DNA of 64,000 nucleotides from Sphingobacteriia bacterium (GCA_015999745.1 JAECQP010000010.1:1-64000); one strand, 5' to 3'. Positions 28,273-35,884 are shown, numbered from the stretch's first letter. Numbers and translations: made by a program. Notes: generated by a model not told the origin, from the sequence alone.

Positions 28273-29184
28273 ATGGTCAATATCACCCATAAATCCAACA
28301 CATTGCGGAAAGCCATTGCCGGTGCAGTGGTGGTGGCTTCTTCCCAAAAAACCATTGAAGCAATTGAACAGAAACAGGTTCCCAAGGGAGATGTATTTTC
28401 CTTTGCCAAAGTGGCTGCCCTGTTTGCCGTAAAGAAAACCAGTGATGTGATTCCCGATTGCCATCCTTTGCCGGTAGAGTACACCGATGTGCGTTTCAGC
28501 ATCAATGGCCTTCAGATTGAAATTGAAGTAGAAGTGCATACCATTTATAAAACAGGGGTGGAAGTGGAAGCCATGCATGGAGCATCTGTTGCTGCACTTA
28601 CCTTATATGATATGTTGAAGCCGATTGACTCGCATATTGAAATACAACATATTCGCCTGATTCAAAAGAAAGGTGGAAAGAGTTCTTATCCGTTGAAAGA
28701 AGGCCGGCGCATTCAGGCAGCCGTGGTGGTTTGTTCGGATACCGTGTTCGCAGAAAAAGCAACAGACAAAGCCGGCCTTGCTGTAGTGGAGCAACTTGAC
28801 AGATACGGCATTGAAACCGTCCATTATAAAGTGATACCGGATGAAGCCGCCGCCATTGTGCAACAGGTGGAAGCCAATACCAACCAACAGGTGCAGTTAC
28901 TTTTGTTGGTGGGAGGCACAGGCGTATCACCCAGGGATATCACACCCGATACCGTGCGGCCATTATTGCAACGCGAACTGGAGGGTGTTATGGAAGCGGC
29001 AAGACGCTATGGGCAGGAACGAATGCCTTATGCCATGTTATCCAGAAGTGTGGCGGGATTGATCAACCAAACCCTGGTGTTAACCCTGCCCGGTTCCACC
29101 TCGGGTTCCAAAGAATACCTGGATGCATTGTTCCCTTCCATCCTGCATGTATTTGATGTAGTGACGGGAGAGCGGCATGCGTGA
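28273..29184 (+). CDS. moaCB: Bifunctional MoaC/MoaB protein
   Basis: Fusion of 303 residues. Residues 1-150 are MoaC (cyclic pyranopterin monophosphate synthase) with ITHKSNTLRKAIAG, IPDCHPLPV and GVEVEAMHGASVAALTLYDM. Residues 155-303 are MoaB/MogA-type (molybdopterin adenylyltransferase) with VVCSDTVFAEKATDKAG, GGTGVSPRDITPDTV and LPGSTSGSKEYLDAL. The fused form occurs in Bacteroidota. Together with moaA, moaD, moaE and moeA it closes the path from GTP to Mo-molybdopterin. Confidence 0.94.
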   Translation: MVNITHKSNTLRKAIAGAVVVASSQKTIEAIEQKQVPKGDVFSFAKVAALFAVKKTSDVIPDCHPLPVEYTDVRFSINGLQIEIEVEVHTIYKTGVEVEAMHGASVAALTLYDMLKPIDSHIEIQHIRLIQKKGGKSSYPLKEGRRIQAAVVVCSDTVFAEKATDKAGLAVVEQLDRYGIETVHYKVIPDEAAAIVQQVEANTNQQVQLLLLVGGTGVSPRDITPDTVRPLLQRELEGVMEAARRYGQERMPYAMLSRSVAGLINQTLVLTLPGSTSGSKEYLDALFPSILHVFDVVTGERHA

Positions 29185-29234
29185 TGCGGTCTCCCCTGTA
29201 TTTACCATTTAATAATTTAACCTTACTGATTTTT

Positions 29235-29549
29235 ATGCACCAGTTTATCGTTAACGCAACCATCCAGGTTATTCCAATTGTACAGGACAAACATCCTTAT
29301 GAATGGGTGGATGAAGCAATTCATATTATTCAGGCTGCCGGAATTCAATATGAGGTACGCCCTTTTTCCACAGAGTTGGAAGGCACTTATGAACAGGTAA
29401 TGAAAGTGGTGAACGAAGTGAATGAGCATCTGTACGCAAAGAAGTGCCACGAATGGATTACCAATGTGCAGTTGCAGATTCGGAGTGAAGGCGATATGAC
29501 TGCGGAAGAAAAAGTGGGAAAGTATCAGCGTCCTGTTCTGAAATCATAA
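29235..29549 (+). CDS. Thiamine-binding-like protein (MTH1187/YkoF family)
   Basis: Protein of 104 residues resembling the MTH1187 (DUF77) ferredoxin-like family that binds thiamine or related ligands: VNATIQVIPIVQDKHPYEWV, AIHIIQAAGIQYEVRPFSTELEG and TNVQLQIRSEGDMTAEEKVGKY. Start at 29235 chosen because it gives the family's usual N-terminus; it leaves 50 bases after moaCB, a larger gap than elsewhere in the operon. A link to cofactor synthesis is suggested only by position. Confidence 0.75.
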   Translation: MHQFIVNATIQVIPIVQDKHPYEWVDEAIHIIQAAGIQYEVRPFSTELEGTYEQVMKVVNEVNEHLYAKKCHEWITNVQLQIRSEGDMTAEEKVGKYQRPVLKS

Positions 29550-29610
29550 AGTCAGACAAGCCGTGCACCCTACTGATCGTTCCATGCTATTCGCTTTTGA
29601 CGTCAGCGAA

Positions 29611-29688
29611 CCGCCTTTCGCATCGGAAATAAAATCCTTCATTATTGCCGTTATCGGCATACTAAAGGCGGAAAAGAGATTTTATTTC
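29611..29688. repeat. Interleaved inverted repeats upstream of the Fic gene
   Basis: CCGCCTTT (29611-29618) is inverted as AAAGGCGG (29664-29671), and GAAATAAAATC (29626-29636) is inverted as GATTTTATTTC (29678-29688), both exactly. The pairs interleave and do not nest. A smaller stem TTCGCT/AGCGAA (29590-29610) lies just before. Together with the operator pair they fill the region between the cofactor operon and the Fic gene. Confidence 0.6.
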
Positions 29689-29713
29689 TCTTATATTTGC
29701 CGATAATGGCAAT
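29644..29713. promoter_or_regulatory. Operator-like palindrome pair at the Fic promoter
   Basis: Two copies of a 16-base site in opposite orientation: ATTGCCGTTATCGGCA (29644-29659) and TGCCGATAATGGCAAT (29698-29713), identical at 15 of 16 positions after inversion. Each is itself nearly palindromic (TTGCC, six bases, GGCAA). The downstream copy overlaps the TAnnTTTG element and the expected transcription start, so a bound protein would block transcription. Confidence 0.7.
29692..29699 (+). promoter_or_regulatory. Promoter -7 element for the Fic gene
   Basis: TATATTTG matches TAnnTTTG exactly and lies 28 bases before the ATG; it overlaps the downstream palindrome by two to three bases. No clear -33 TTG; the position is taken by an AAGAGA/TCTCTT dyad (29674-29692). 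Confidence 0.65.
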
Positions 29714-29727
29714 TAATAAGAGAAGTT

Positions 29728-30621
29728 ATGAACTATATCTCTGTAAGCGAGTTTGCAAAAAAATGGAGTATTCCGGAAAGAACTGCACGGAATTACTGTG
29801 CTACGGGGAAATTTAAAGGAGCTTTCCTAACTGGTAAAACATGGAATATTCCAGAGGAGGCCACCTTACCCGAAAAAGGGAATAAGAAAAAATTCAGTAA
29901 CAACTCCTTACTCAATCATCTCAAAGAGCAAAAGGATATGAAGCTCAAAGGTGGTATTTACCATCGCACGCAGATTGACCTTACTTATAATTCAAATTGT
30001 ATAGAAGGAAGTAAACTAACCCACGATCAAACCCGTTATATTTTCGAAGCCAATACCATCGGAGCTTCCAGGGAAAGTGTGAATGTAGATGACATCATAG
30101 AAACAACCAATCACTTTCGTTGTATTGATTTAATCATTGATAAAGCAAAAGCCAAACTAACTGAATCTTTCATTAAAGAGTTACATTTTCTTTTAAAATC
30201 AGGTACTTCCGACAGTCGAAAAGATTGGTTTAATGTTGGTGAATACAAAAAGCTTCCAAACGAAGTTGGCGGTAATGAAACTTATCCGCCTAAAGAGGTG
30301 GCTGCAAAAATGAAAGAATTACTTTCTTACTATCACGGTATTAAAAAGAAAACTTTTGAGGCTATTATCGACTTTCATTATCAGTTTGAAATTATTCATC
30401 CTTTTGAAGACGGTAATGGCCGGGTGGGTCGATTGATTATGTTTAAAGAATGCCTCGCCAATAATATTGTACCGTTTATCATAGATGAAGACCTAAAGCT
30501 TTTTTATTACAGAGGGCTACAGGAATGGACTCACGTAAAAGAATATCTATTGGACACTTGTCTTGCTGCTCAAGACAGTTATAAGGCAATTCTTCAATAT
30601 TTCGAAATAGACTTTGATTGA
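29728..30621 (+). CDS. Fic family protein with N-terminal DNA-binding HTH
   Basis: Fic enzymes transfer AMP (or other NMP) to hydroxyl groups of target proteins. 297 residues. Residues 1-45 form a MerR/excisionase-like helix-turn-helix (ISVSEFAKKWSIPERTARNY, then KTWNIPEEA). An inhibitory-helix motif SNCIEG (S/TxxxEG/N) follows near residue 95, and the intact catalytic loop HPFEDGNGRVGR is near residue 229. So it looks like an active, self-inhibited class II Fic that can bind DNA. Palindromic operators at its promoter suggest autoregulation. The gene is AT-rich against its upstream neighbours and stands alone; a horizontally acquired defence or stress gene is plausible. Target unknown. Confidence 0.9.
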   Translation: MNYISVSEFAKKWSIPERTARNYCATGKFKGAFLTGKTWNIPEEATLPEKGNKKKFSNNSLLNHLKEQKDMKLKGGIYHRTQIDLTYNSNCIEGSKLTHDQTRYIFEANTIGASRESVNVDDIIETTNHFRCIDLIIDKAKAKLTESFIKELHFLLKSGTSDSRKDWFNVGEYKKLPNEVGGNETYPPKEVAAKMKELLSYYHGIKKKTFEAIIDFHYQFEIIHPFEDGNGRVGRLIMFKECLANNIVPFIIDEDLKLFYYRGLQEWTHVKEYLLDTCLAAQDSYKAILQYFEIDFD

Positions 30622-30667
30622 AATCATTACAGCTTTCAGATAAACAACGGATTATCCCAAAATAAAA

Positions 30668-30702
30668 ACAGGAAAAACGATTGGTATAATCATTTTTCCT
30701 GT
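30668..30702. terminator. Long hairpin after the Fic gene
   Basis: Arms ACAGGAAAAACGATT and AATCATTTTTCCTGT pair at 14 of 15 positions around a 5-base loop. It lies 46 bases after the Fic stop. No T-run follows, but the stem itself holds T5, so a terminator is likely, usable in either direction. Confidence 0.6.
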
Positions 30703-30853
30703 CTGGTAGCCGAAACGCAACCGTTGTCCCAAGAATTCGTTGCACATTTGAGATTATTAGCCAACTTACATACTCCGATTTTTCCGGCCATGAATTGAAA
30801 AACAACTTGTTATACGACATTTGTTTCTGAGAGCGATATTTTTAGCTCACCGC
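30703..30853. other. Intergenic stretch, no gene seen
   Basis: AT-rich, no supported gene or RNA. A frame on the minus strand covers it but runs into the Fic gene and lacks protein-like features. Confidence 0.3.
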
Positions 30854-30884
30854 AAATGCCTGCTCAAATTTTAAGCAGGCATTT
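30854..30884 (+). terminator. Terminator-like hairpin
   Basis: AAATGCCTGCT, 9-base loop, AGCAGGCATTT, a perfect 11-base stem with a T-rich 3' side. The transcript it ends is unclear: the nearest plus-strand gene (Fic) has its own hairpin 150 bases earlier. Confidence 0.7.
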
Positions 30885-30960
30885 TCTATAATTTTCCCCA
30901 ACTTTATTTATAAATGCATCAAGAACCATTATCGAACCTATTGCTTTTAGAACGACAAAT

Positions 30961-32037
30961 ATGTATTTCAAATTAAAAGAGAATGACCCCAGTAGGATTT
31001 TCAGTACAGTATTAATTCTTTTCCTTGTCAGTACATCTGTACAAGCACAGAAAAAAAATAGGAATGAAAGATACGACGATGCATATAAAAAATATGTAAC
31101 TGCTGCATGTCCTGTTGAAAAAGACAGTATTCAGCACTTCGTATATTTTTCCAAAGACCGGGAGTTAATAAAAGGTCATCCTTTACTATCAAATTCAATG
31201 TTCAAGGGTGCGCAGATCATGTATGCATGGCGCGACTTTGAGCCTGAAAAAGGGAAATACGATTTTTCTATTTTAAAACAGGACTACGAATACCTTAAAA
31301 AGTATCATAAAAAACTATTTCTGCAGTTACAGGATGTAACCTTTAATCCAAAATACAAAGCTGTACCCGATTATTTAATGACTGCCGAATATGATGGTGG
31401 CGCAGTAATGCAATACAACGATGATGGCAGCGAAGGTGGATGGGTAGCCAAACGCTGGAATCAAAAAGTGAGGGAAAGATTTGCACTACTTCTTAAAGCG
31501 TTGGGAAAAGAATTCGATGGCAAACTGGAAGGTGTTAATCTCCAGGAAACCTCAATCGGAATCAAAGATGCAGGTTTTTCTCAAGTATCTTATTTAGCAG
31601 GACTAAAAGAAAATATGCTTTCCCTAAAAAAGGGATTCCCCACATCAACCACTATGATATACGCGAATTTCATTCCCGGTGAATGGTTGCCGTGGGATGA
31701 CAAAGGTTATCTGCGTGGTATATATCAATACGGCGAAGAAATTGGTGTAGGACTGGGCGGGCCGGATTTGATGGTGACAAAAAGAGCTCAACTGAATCAT
31801 GCCCTTGCCATGATGCATGAAGGACATTATACAGTGCCTCTTGGTATTGCGGTACAAGACGGTAATTATATTGGCGAGACAGGCGACGCAGTTGAGGATA
31901 CAAAGAAAAAGTCACATGTAAATATTGTTCCGCTTTTGCATGACTTCGCCAAAGACTTCCTAAAGATAAATTATATGTTTTGGTCAAATCAGGAACCCTA
32001 TTTTAAAACTGATGTGTTGAGTTGTTTCAGCAAATGA
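30961..32037 (+). CDS. Secreted TIM-barrel, glycoside hydrolase-like protein
   Basis: Protein of 358 residues with a signal peptide (VLILFLVSTSVQAQ). The mature part resembles GH5/GH42-type barrels: GAQIMYAWRDFEPEKGKYDF (the usual clan-A opening), LKKYHKKLFLQLQD, VNLQETSIG, where the glutamate is in the place of an acid/base residue, MIYANFIPGEW, and a C-terminal NYMFWSNQEPYF. An exact GH family cannot be named. It is AT-rich like the Fic gene, has no sugar-uptake genes beside it, and seems part of an accessory islet. The start at 30961 gives the signal peptide after a polar N-terminal segment. Confidence 0.65.
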   Translation: MYFKLKENDPSRIFSTVLILFLVSTSVQAQKKNRNERYDDAYKKYVTAACPVEKDSIQHFVYFSKDRELIKGHPLLSNSMFKGAQIMYAWRDFEPEKGKYDFSILKQDYEYLKKYHKKLFLQLQDVTFNPKYKAVPDYLMTAEYDGGAVMQYNDDGSEGGWVAKRWNQKVRERFALLLKALGKEFDGKLEGVNLQETSIGIKDAGFSQVSYLAGLKENMLSLKKGFPTSTTMIYANFIPGEWLPWDDKGYLRGIYQYGEEIGVGLGGPDLMVTKRAQLNHALAMMHEGHYTVPLGIAVQDGNYIGETGDAVEDTKKKSHVNIVPLLHDFAKDFLKINYMFWSNQEPYFKTDVLSCFSK

Positions 32038-32130
32038 TGGTGGGTTCAATTCGGCACTATCCTTATTGTTCTGCAGAGCAGTCTGCTTTTTCAAATCTAT
32101 CCATGTTACTGGTTGCTTAAGAAAAAACAA

Positions 32131-32153
32131 AAACCCACTCAGAGAGCGGGTTT
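32131..32153 (-). terminator. Terminator behind the distal copy of the tRNA-Glu 3' end
   Basis: Read on the minus strand: AAACCCGCTC, three bases, GAGTGGGTTT with one mismatch, followed by TTG and a T6 run. This looks like the original terminator of the tRNA-Glu transcription unit, now 181 bases farther away. Confidence 0.75.
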
Positions 32154-32349
32154 GTAGCCGGTACGGGATTGCCAGCTTCACTTCGTTCAGCTGTCTTCCC
32201 TTTTATGTGGCCTTAGCCAAAGCCTTTGCACCAGCTTCGCTGTTGCAGGCGTCCTCCATTTGTCCACTCCCTCAAGCAAGCTTGGGTCGTTTCCAAATGA
32301 AGAACGCCTCTTCAACTTCGTTGAAAAGGCGTTTGTAGCCGGTACGGGA
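32150..32349. repeat. 19-bp direct repeat of the tRNA-Glu 3' end
   Basis: GTTTGTAGCCGGTACGGGA occurs at 32150-32168 and again at 32331-32349. The second copy covers the last 14 bases of the tRNA plus 5 bases behind it. The spacer holds no gene that I can support. The layout is that of an att site left by tRNA-targeted integration or of a decayed tandem tRNA. Confidence 0.75.
32303..32333 (-). terminator. Hairpin directly behind tRNA-Glu
   Basis: AACGCCT and TTCAAC pair with GTTGAA and AGGCGTT, one mismatch, 3-base loop. It lies just downstream of the tRNA on the minus strand. The T-tract is weak (CTTCATTT). Confidence 0.7.
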
Positions 32350-32407
32350 GTCGAACCCGTCTTTGCCCCGTGAAAGGGGGCTGTCCTAGCCGATAGACGA
32401 ACCGGCC
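32336..32407 (-). tRNA. tRNA-Glu (UUC)
   Basis: Full cloverleaf on the minus strand: acceptor GGCCGGT/ACCGGCT (first pair G-U) with discriminator A, D stem GTCT/GGAC, anticodon stem GCCCC/GGGGC with loop CTTTCAC giving anticodon TTC, T stem ACGGG/CCCGT with loop TTCGACT. CCA is not encoded. Confidence 0.96.
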
Positions 32408-32524
32408 ATCTTGTTTAAAAGACTTTTGTGTCAATCGGGATGCAAAAATAGGGGGGTAGAACAATTCAGCCAAACTTTTTTACCTGTTTATTCCAGATAA
32501 TTTTAAATATCTATGGATTAGCAT

Positions 32525-32532
32525 TAAATTTG
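32525..32532 (+). promoter_or_regulatory. Promoter -7 element for gap
   Basis: TAAATTTG, matching TAnnTTTG, 40 bases before the gap ATG. No clear -33 element. Confidence 0.55.
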
Positions 32533-32572
32533 CCCCGCTAATAGCAATTTACATCAATAAAAAAGCAATCAA

Positions 32573-33586
32573 ATGAGTACAGTAAAAGTTGCCATCAATG
32601 GCTTTGGTAGAATCGGGAGACTGGTTTTTCGCCAGATTTACAACATGAAAGGGATTGACGTTGTCGCGATCAATGACCTGACCAGTCCAAAGGTATTGGC
32701 TCATTTATTAAAATATGACAGCGCACAGGGCCGTTTTGATGCTACCGTTACCGCTACAGAAGATTCCATTGTGGTAAATGGCGAAACGGTTAAGATCTAT
32801 GCACAAAAAGATCCTGCTCAAATTCCATGGGGAAACCATGGTGTAGACGTGGTGATTGAATCAACCGGATTCTTTGCAGATAAAGATAAGGCGGAAGCGC
32901 ACCTGAAAGCAGGCGCTAAGCGTGTGGTTATTTCTGCACCAGCCACAGGTGACCTGAAAACAGTGGTATTTAATGTGAACCACGCCATCCTGGATGGCTC
33001 TGAAACCATTATTTCCTGCGCATCCTGCACCACCAACTGCCTGGCGCCAATGGCTAAAGTGCTGAATGACCAGTTTGGTATTCAGACAGGTATCATGACT
33101 ACTGTTCATGCGTATACCAACGACCAGAATACTTTAGATGCCCCGCATCCGAAAGGAGACCTGAGAAGGGCAAGAGCGGCAGCCGCCAATATTGTTCCGA
33201 ACAGCACCGGTGCTGCAAAAGCAATTGGCCTGGTATTACCGGAACTGAAAGGCAAACTGGATGGCAGCGCACAGCGTGTTCCGACCATTACCGGTTCACT
33301 CACAGAACTGACTACTATCCTGAATAAAAAAGTAACTGCTGAAGAAATCAATGCAGCTATGAAAGCCGCCAGCAATGAAAGCTTCGGTTACAACGAAGAT
33401 GAAATTGTAAGCAGCGATATCATTGGTATCCACTTCGGTTCTTTGTTTGATGCAACACAAACAAAAGTGATAACCGTTGGAGACGCTCAACTGGTTAAAA
33501 CCGTGAGCTGGTATGATAACGAAATGAGTTATGTAAGCCAGTTGGTAAGAACAGTGCATTATTTTGCAGGTCTGATCAGCAAGTAA
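32573..33586 (+). CDS. gap: Glyceraldehyde-3-phosphate dehydrogenase
   Basis: Type I phosphorylating GAPDH, converting glyceraldehyde 3-phosphate to 1,3-bisphosphoglycerate in glycolysis. 337 residues. [14 protein letters not shown] and INDL (an aspartate that favours NAD), the catalytic cysteine in [46 protein letters not shown] and SWYDNEMSY. It precedes pgk, the next enzyme of the pathway, but a terminator stands between them. Confidence 0.97.
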   Translation: MSTVKVAINGFGRIGRLVFRQIYNMKGIDVVAINDLTSPKVLAHLLKYDSAQGRFDATVTATEDSIVVNGETVKIYAQKDPAQIPWGNHGVDVVIESTGFFADKDKAEAHLKAGAKRVVISAPATGDLKTVVFNVNHAILDGSETIISCASCTTNCLAPMAKVLNDQFGIQTGIMTTVHAYTNDQNTLDAPHPKGDLRRARAAAANIVPNSTGAAKAIGLVLPELKGKLDGSAQRVPTITGSLTELTTILNKKVTAEEINAAMKAASNESFGYNEDEIVSSDIIGIHFGSLFDATQTKVITVGDAQLVKTVSWYDNEMSYVSQLVRTVHYFAGLISK

Positions 33587-33612
33587 TTCAATTTAATATT
33601 GATTAATATCTC

Positions 33613-33640
33613 AATGCCGGCCAAGTTGCCGGCATTTTTG
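33613..33640 (+). terminator. Terminator of gap
   Basis: AATGCCGGC, 6-base loop, GCCGGCATT followed by TTTG, 27 bases after the gap stop. Confidence 0.9.
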
Positions 33641-33684
33641 TTCTCAATTTTCAATAAATTGCCCATCCATTCAAATCTTCATTT

Positions 33685-34899
33685 ATGAGCCTTTTTTCCC
33701 AACACAACTTTTCCGGCCAGAAAGCCCTGATCCGTGTAGACTTTAACGTGCCGCTCGATAAACAAACTTTTGCTATTGGAGACGACAACCGGATGCGTGC
33801 TGCTATTCCTACTATTGTGAAGATTCTCAAAGACGGGGGAAGCGTGATCCTGATGAGTCACCTGGGTCGTCCGAAAGAGGGTCCTGAAACCAAAAGCTCT
33901 CTGATTCATATCGTAGGTCATTTGCAGGAGCTGGTTACAAAAGCCATGGGAACAGATGTATTTGTTCAGTTTGCCAATGATTGTATGGGGGATGAGGCTT
34001 TTGAAAAATCCGCGGCATTAAGACCGGGAGAGGTCTTGTTGCTGGAGAACCTCCGGTTCTATAAAGAAGAAGAGAAAGGCGATGTTGGCTTTGCAGAGAA
34101 ACTGAGCAAGCTCGGAGATGTTTATGTAAATGACGCATTTGGTACTGCACACCGTGCGCATGCTTCCACTGCAGTAATTGCACAGTTCTTCCCCAAAGGG
34201 AAAAAAATGTTTGGCCTGCTGATGGAAGGAGAAGTGAAAGCTGCTGAACTGGTATTGCACAAAGCAGAAAAACCCTTCACTGCTATCATTGGTGGCGCTA
34301 AAGTGAGCGATAAAATCCTGATCATAGAAAACCTGTTACAACGGGCTACGGATATTATCATTGGCGGTGGTATGGCGTATACGTTCATGAAAGCAAAGGG
34401 CGGACAGATTGGTAAGAGCCTTTGCGAAGACGACCGTTTGGGTACCGCTCTGGAGATCCTGACAAAAGCCGCTGAAAAGGGCGTTACCATTCATCTCCCT
34501 GAAGACAGCATTATTGCCGATAATTTTGCAGCCGATGCCAATACCGATGTAGCATCTTCCAATGCGATCCCCGACGGCTGGATGGGGCTGGATGTTGGGC
34601 CGAAAGCCTGTGAGCAGTTTGCTGCAGCGATCAAACGTTCCAAAACCATTCTGTGGAACGGACCCATGGGGGTGTTTGAAATGGAAAAATTCCAGACCGG
34701 CACCAAAACCATTGCTATTGCTGTTGCAGAAGCTACTGCAAACGGGGCATTCAGCCTGGTTGGCGGTGGTGACAGTGTTGCCGCTGTAAACCAGTTCGGT
34801 TTTGCGGACCAGGTAAGCTATGTAAGTACAGGTGGCGGTGCTATGCTGGAATACTTCGAAGGCAAGGTATTACCGGGTATTGCTGCGATCAATGAATAA
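33685..34899 (+). CDS. pgk: Phosphoglycerate kinase
   Basis: Transfers phosphate from 1,3-bisphosphoglycerate to ADP. 404 residues. [19 protein letters not shown], the insert [88 protein letters not shown] and [13 protein letters not shown] are all as expected. It is transcribed apart from gap and is convergent with the aldo/keto reductase gene, ending 9 bases from it. Confidence 0.97.
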   Translation: MSLFSQHNFSGQKALIRVDFNVPLDKQTFAIGDDNRMRAAIPTIVKILKDGGSVILMSHLGRPKEGPETKSSLIHIVGHLQELVTKAMGTDVFVQFANDCMGDEAFEKSAALRPGEVLLLENLRFYKEEEKGDVGFAEKLSKLGDVYVNDAFGTAHRAHASTAVIAQFFPKGKKMFGLLMEGEVKAAELVLHKAEKPFTAIIGGAKVSDKILIIENLLQRATDIIIGGGMAYTFMKAKGGQIGKSLCEDDRLGTALEILTKAAEKGVTIHLPEDSIIADNFAADANTDVASSNAIPDGWMGLDVGPKACEQFAAAIKRSKTILWNGPMGVFEMEKFQTGTKTIAIAVAEATANGAFSLVGGGDSVAAVNQFGFADQVSYVSTGGGAMLEYFEGKVLPGIAAINE

Positions 34900-34908
34900 T
34901 TGCACTGA

Positions 34909-35802
34909 TTAAGCTATATCTTCCTCGCCGTTGGCGGCTTTCAGTAGCAGGAACCAGTCTTCCCGGGTGAGGCGGATGGCACTGGCTTTTTTGGCCTGTT
35001 CCAGTCTTTCCGGTTTGGTGGTACCAATAACGGTGATGATCTCCGAAGGATGCCTGTGCAGAAAGGCCAGCAGGATTTCGTTCATACCCGTAGCATATTT
35101 TTCCGCCAGTACAGCGGCAGTGTGGGTAATACTCCTGAAATGAGGGTGCAGGTCGTCTGTCAGCAATCCGCCACCCAGCGGGGCCCAGGCCATGGGCCTG
35201 ATTTTATGTTCAATACAGTTATCCAGTATGCCATTGGTAAAAGGAGAGAGGTGGATAACCGAAACCTCTACCTGGTTATAACTGATAGGAACATATTGTT
35301 TCAGCATATTTACCTGGTGGGGTAAAAAATTAGATACGCCAAATTCCAATACCTTTCCCTGTTGCTGCAAAAGCTGAACGGCTTCTGCTATTTCTTCCGG
35401 ATCCATCAGCGGGTCTGGCCGGTGGATGAGCAATACATCGAGGTAATCTGTTCCGAAATGCTGAAGCGACTGTTCGGCCGATTGCAGGATATGCTTTTTC
35501 CCCGTATTGTACGATTTGATATTGTGCAGGGGCCGGTTCTCCGTTACCATCTGAATACCACATTTGGTAATCAGCTTGATCCTGGAACGAAGGGTTTTGT
35601 CTTCCTTCAGGGCCTCCCCAAATTCGGCTTCGGTGGTATAGTCTCCGTAAATGTCGGCATGGTCAAAGCTATGGATATCCATGCTGATACACTGTTCAAT
35701 CATAGCCCTGTAGGCAGCAGTATCAAAGTTAGCGCCCCATTTGCCCCATCTCATGCAGCCGGCTACCGGAGAACTGATTTGTTTGGATTTCATCTGGTTC
35801 AT
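34909..35802 (-). CDS. Aldo/keto reductase
   Basis: NADPH-dependent oxidoreductase of the AKR barrel family. 297 residues. The catalytic set is visible: aspartate and tyrosine in FDHADIYGDY, lysine in KLITKCG, histidine in VLLIHRPDP. Later EFGVSNFLPHQV, PLGGG and the cofactor region TVIGTTKPERLEQA. It resembles the YdhF branch (oxidoreductases of unknown substrate). A second in-frame ATG 9 bases downstream is an equally good start. Confidence 0.9.
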   Translation of the reverse strand: MNQMKSKQISSPVAGCMRWGKWGANFDTAAYRAMIEQCISMDIHSFDHADIYGDYTTEAEFGEALKEDKTLRSRIKLITKCGIQMVTENRPLHNIKSYNTGKKHILQSAEQSLQHFGTDYLDVLLIHRPDPLMDPEEIAEAVQLLQQQGKVLEFGVSNFLPHQVNMLKQYVPISYNQVEVSVIHLSPFTNGILDNCIEHKIRPMAWAPLGGGLLTDDLHPHFRSITHTAAVLAEKYATGMNEILLAFLHRHPSEIITVIGTTKPERLEQAKKASAIRLTREDWFLLLKAANGEEDIA

Positions 35803-35833
35803 TTCATTTTATCCTCGGAATATACAAGTAAAA

Positions 35834-35862
35834 AAGTCCGTCCCGAAAATCGGAACGGACTT
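35834..35862 (-). terminator. Terminator of the RRM protein gene
   Basis: AAGTCCGT ... ACGGACTT with an inner CCGA/TCGG extension; on the minus strand it runs into a T-run. Confidence 0.88.
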
Positions 35863-35884
35863 ATGAATTAGCTGGTTGAATAGA

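Noticed and set aside
30703..30853. Possible integron attC site (AACTTGTTATAC and GTTGCAC-like pieces)
   Set aside because: The core sites do not match RYYYAAC/GTTRRRY, the two halves do not pair well, and no integrase is near.
32169..32330. Short peptide frames in the spacer between the two tRNA-Glu end copies
   Set aside because: Frames are under 25 codons, interrupted, and include read-through of tRNA sequence; no integrase or excisionase features.
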